Shown: one piece after another, positions 62,987 to 64,000 of the stretch
Layout of the letters: each line of letters opens with the position of its first letter
Numbering within the stretch: the first letter of the stretch is position 1
DNA from: Dinoroseobacter sp965279125
Lineage (GTDB): Bacteria; Pseudomonadota; Alphaproteobacteria; Rhodobacterales; Rhodobacteraceae
Reading direction: 5' to 3'
Length of the DNA: 64,000 bases
Assembly (NCBI GenBank): GCA_965279125.1
Contig: CBDIHL010000031.1
Coordinates: 1-64,000, forward strand
Program-made: the position numbers and the translations under genes
Notes under the pieces: generated by a model
What the model was told of the DNA's origin: nothing
Database searches by the model: none
The model's input: the letters and a program-made list of their open reading frames with translations, nothing else

Positions 62987-63937
62987 ATGGCCAAGGCCTT
63001 TGCGTCCCAAGGGGACATGACCGAGAAGACGATCACCTTTGACGAGATCGGCGAGGGGCTTTGGGCCTTCACCGCCGAGGGCGATCCGAATTCCGGCGTC
63101 ATCATCGGTGATGACAGCGTGATGATCGTCGAGGCGCAGGCGACCCCGCGTCTGGCCCATAAGGTCATCGAGAAGGTGCGGTCGGTGACCGACAAGCCGA
63201 TCAGCCATGTGGTGCTGACGCATTATCACGCGGTGCGGGTGCTCGGGGCCTCTGCCTACGGAGCGGATCAGATCATCATGTCCGAAAAGGCCCGCGCTAT
63301 GGTCGCCGAGCGGGGCCAAGAGGATTGGGATAGCGAGTTTCAACGCTTCCCGCGCCTGTTCGAGGGGCATGAAAGCATCCCCGGCCTGACCTACCCAACC
63401 ACCACCTTCAACGGCCGGATGAGCGTCTATCTGGGCAAGCGCCGCGTCGACATCATGCAACTGGGGCGCGCCCACACCGCAGGCGATGCGGTGATCTATG
63501 TGCCCGATCAGAACGTGATGTTCACCGGGGATATCGTCGAGGACCACTCTGCGTGTTATTGTGGGGACGGACATTTCCACGACTGGCCGGGCACGCTTGA
63601 GGCGATCCGCCGCTTTGATCTGGACGCGATTGCGCCGGGGCGCGGGGGGGCGCTGCTGGGCAAGGATGCGGTCAACGGGGCGATTGACAGTACGGCTGAT
63701 TTCGTGCGCTCCACCTACCGGCCTGCGGCTAGGGTGGCGTTGCGGGGCGGCTCGCTGAAAGAGGCATGGGACGCGGTGCGCGCCGAGTGCGACCCGAAGT
63801 TTGGGGATTACGCGATCTACGAGCACTGCCTGCCGTTCAACGTCAGCCGAGCCTATGACGAGGCGCTCGATATCGACACGCCCCGGATCTGGACGGACAA
63901 GCGGGATATCGAGATGTGGGAGGCGTTGCAGGGGTGA
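62987..63937 (+). CDS. MBL-fold protein with a non-canonical metal motif
   Basis: 316 residues from the ATG at 62987 after AGGGAG. A metallo-beta-lactamase fold: VIIGDDSVMIVEAQATP, H79-Y-H81 in LTHYHAVRVLGAS, H163 in GRAHTAGDAVIY and D182 in FTGDIVEDHS. The canonical HxHxDH reads HYHAVR, so the Asp and third His are replaced by V83 and R84. Only part of the usual two-metal site is left. A role near tyrosine catabolism is suggested by position behind fahA. Function unknown. Confidence 0.8.
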   Translation: MAKAFASQGDMTEKTITFDEIGEGLWAFTAEGDPNSGVIIGDDSVMIVEAQATPRLAHKVIEKVRSVTDKPISHVVLTHYHAVRVLGASAYGADQIIMSEKARAMVAERGQEDWDSEFQRFPRLFEGHESIPGLTYPTTTFNGRMSVYLGKRRVDIMQLGRAHTAGDAVIYVPDQNVMFTGDIVEDHSACYCGDGHFHDWPGTLEAIRRFDLDAIAPGRGGALLGKDAVNGAIDSTADFVRSTYRPAARVALRGGSLKEAWDAVRAECDPKFGDYAIYEHCLPFNVSRAYDEALDIDTPRIWTDKRDIEMWEALQG

Positions 63938-63960
63938 GCGCCGATCCGACGATAGTCGGT

Positions 63961-63981
63961 GAACGCTCCAGTGGAGCGTTC
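63961..63981. repeat. Perfect palindrome at the window's right end
   Basis: GAACGCTCCAGTGGAGCGTTC, two 9-bp arms around AGT, 23 bp after the MBL stop. An open frame from the GTG at 63934 reads through it to the window end (SADPTIVGERSSGAF), but with no other support. It may be a terminator-like or dispersed repeat. Confidence 0.55.
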
Positions 63982-64000
63982 AAGGCGCGAACGGGCGGAG

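Overview
The window looks like chromosomal DNA of a GC-rich alphaproteobacterium of the Rhodobacterales (Roseobacter group). That placement is inferred from gene content and style: a fused MrpAB antiporter subunit, a urease operon, TRAP and sugar ABC uptake systems, a sulfonate (DHPS) catabolic operon with a UPF0324 exporter, and densely packed genes with 1-11 bp overlaps. No phage, CRISPR array, rRNA or intact insertion sequence was seen. All functions are read from sequence motifs and gene order; no search was run.

Layout. (1) 1-4713, minus strand: housekeeping run of a partial MBL hydrolase, tatD, holB, tmk, a D,D-carboxypeptidase and a SPOR lipoprotein. (2) 4923-5790: tRNA-Ser(UGA) beside a decayed serine recombinase. 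(3) 5835-11773, minus: Mrp cation/proton antiporter operon with fused mrpAB. (4) 11993-22920, plus: a pentose operon with a FucI-like isomerase, an ABC importer, a GH51 arabinofuranosidase, a ketose 3-epimerase, a DhaK/DhaL-type kinase and a LacD-like aldolase. Together these suggest an arabinose route through a ketopentose 1-phosphate. (5) 22904-30739: an MFS transporter divergent from a thiolase-like/DUF35/acyl-CoA synthetase/aldehyde dehydrogenase/GntR/nucleoside-hydrolase-like operon. The thiolase-like protein lacks the usual catalytic Cys and His. (6) 30736-32287: nagB followed by decayed DNA. (7) 32288-36460: a 1390-residue galactose-oxidase-like copper radical oxidase with five LamG-like repeats.

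(8) 36446-49831: a sulfonate region. A minus-strand operon encodes an HpsN-like dehydrogenase, an SDR, an MDR, ComDE-like sulfopyruvate decarboxylase and an FMN hydroxyacid dehydrogenase. It faces a LacI regulator across a clear LacI-type operator. Next come a UPF0324 membrane protein, a GMC oxidoreductase, a DctPQM-type TRAP transporter and an IclR regulator. The set could import 2,3-dihydroxypropane-1-sulfonate, oxidise it to sulfolactate and sulfopyruvate, and decarboxylate it to sulfoacetaldehyde. No xsc is present here. (9) 49828-54928, minus: urease genes ureDABCEFG. (10) 55050-61626: a histidine kinase/response regulator pair divergent from a GtsABCD-like glucose ABC importer, with phased TGTAACA-like repeats between them. 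(11) 61710-63937: fumarylacetoacetase and an unusual MBL-fold protein.

The main discovery candidates are the pentose operon, the sulfonate operon with its FMN enzyme, the Cys/His-less thiolase-like protein with its DUF35 partner, and the repeat-bearing copper radical oxidase.
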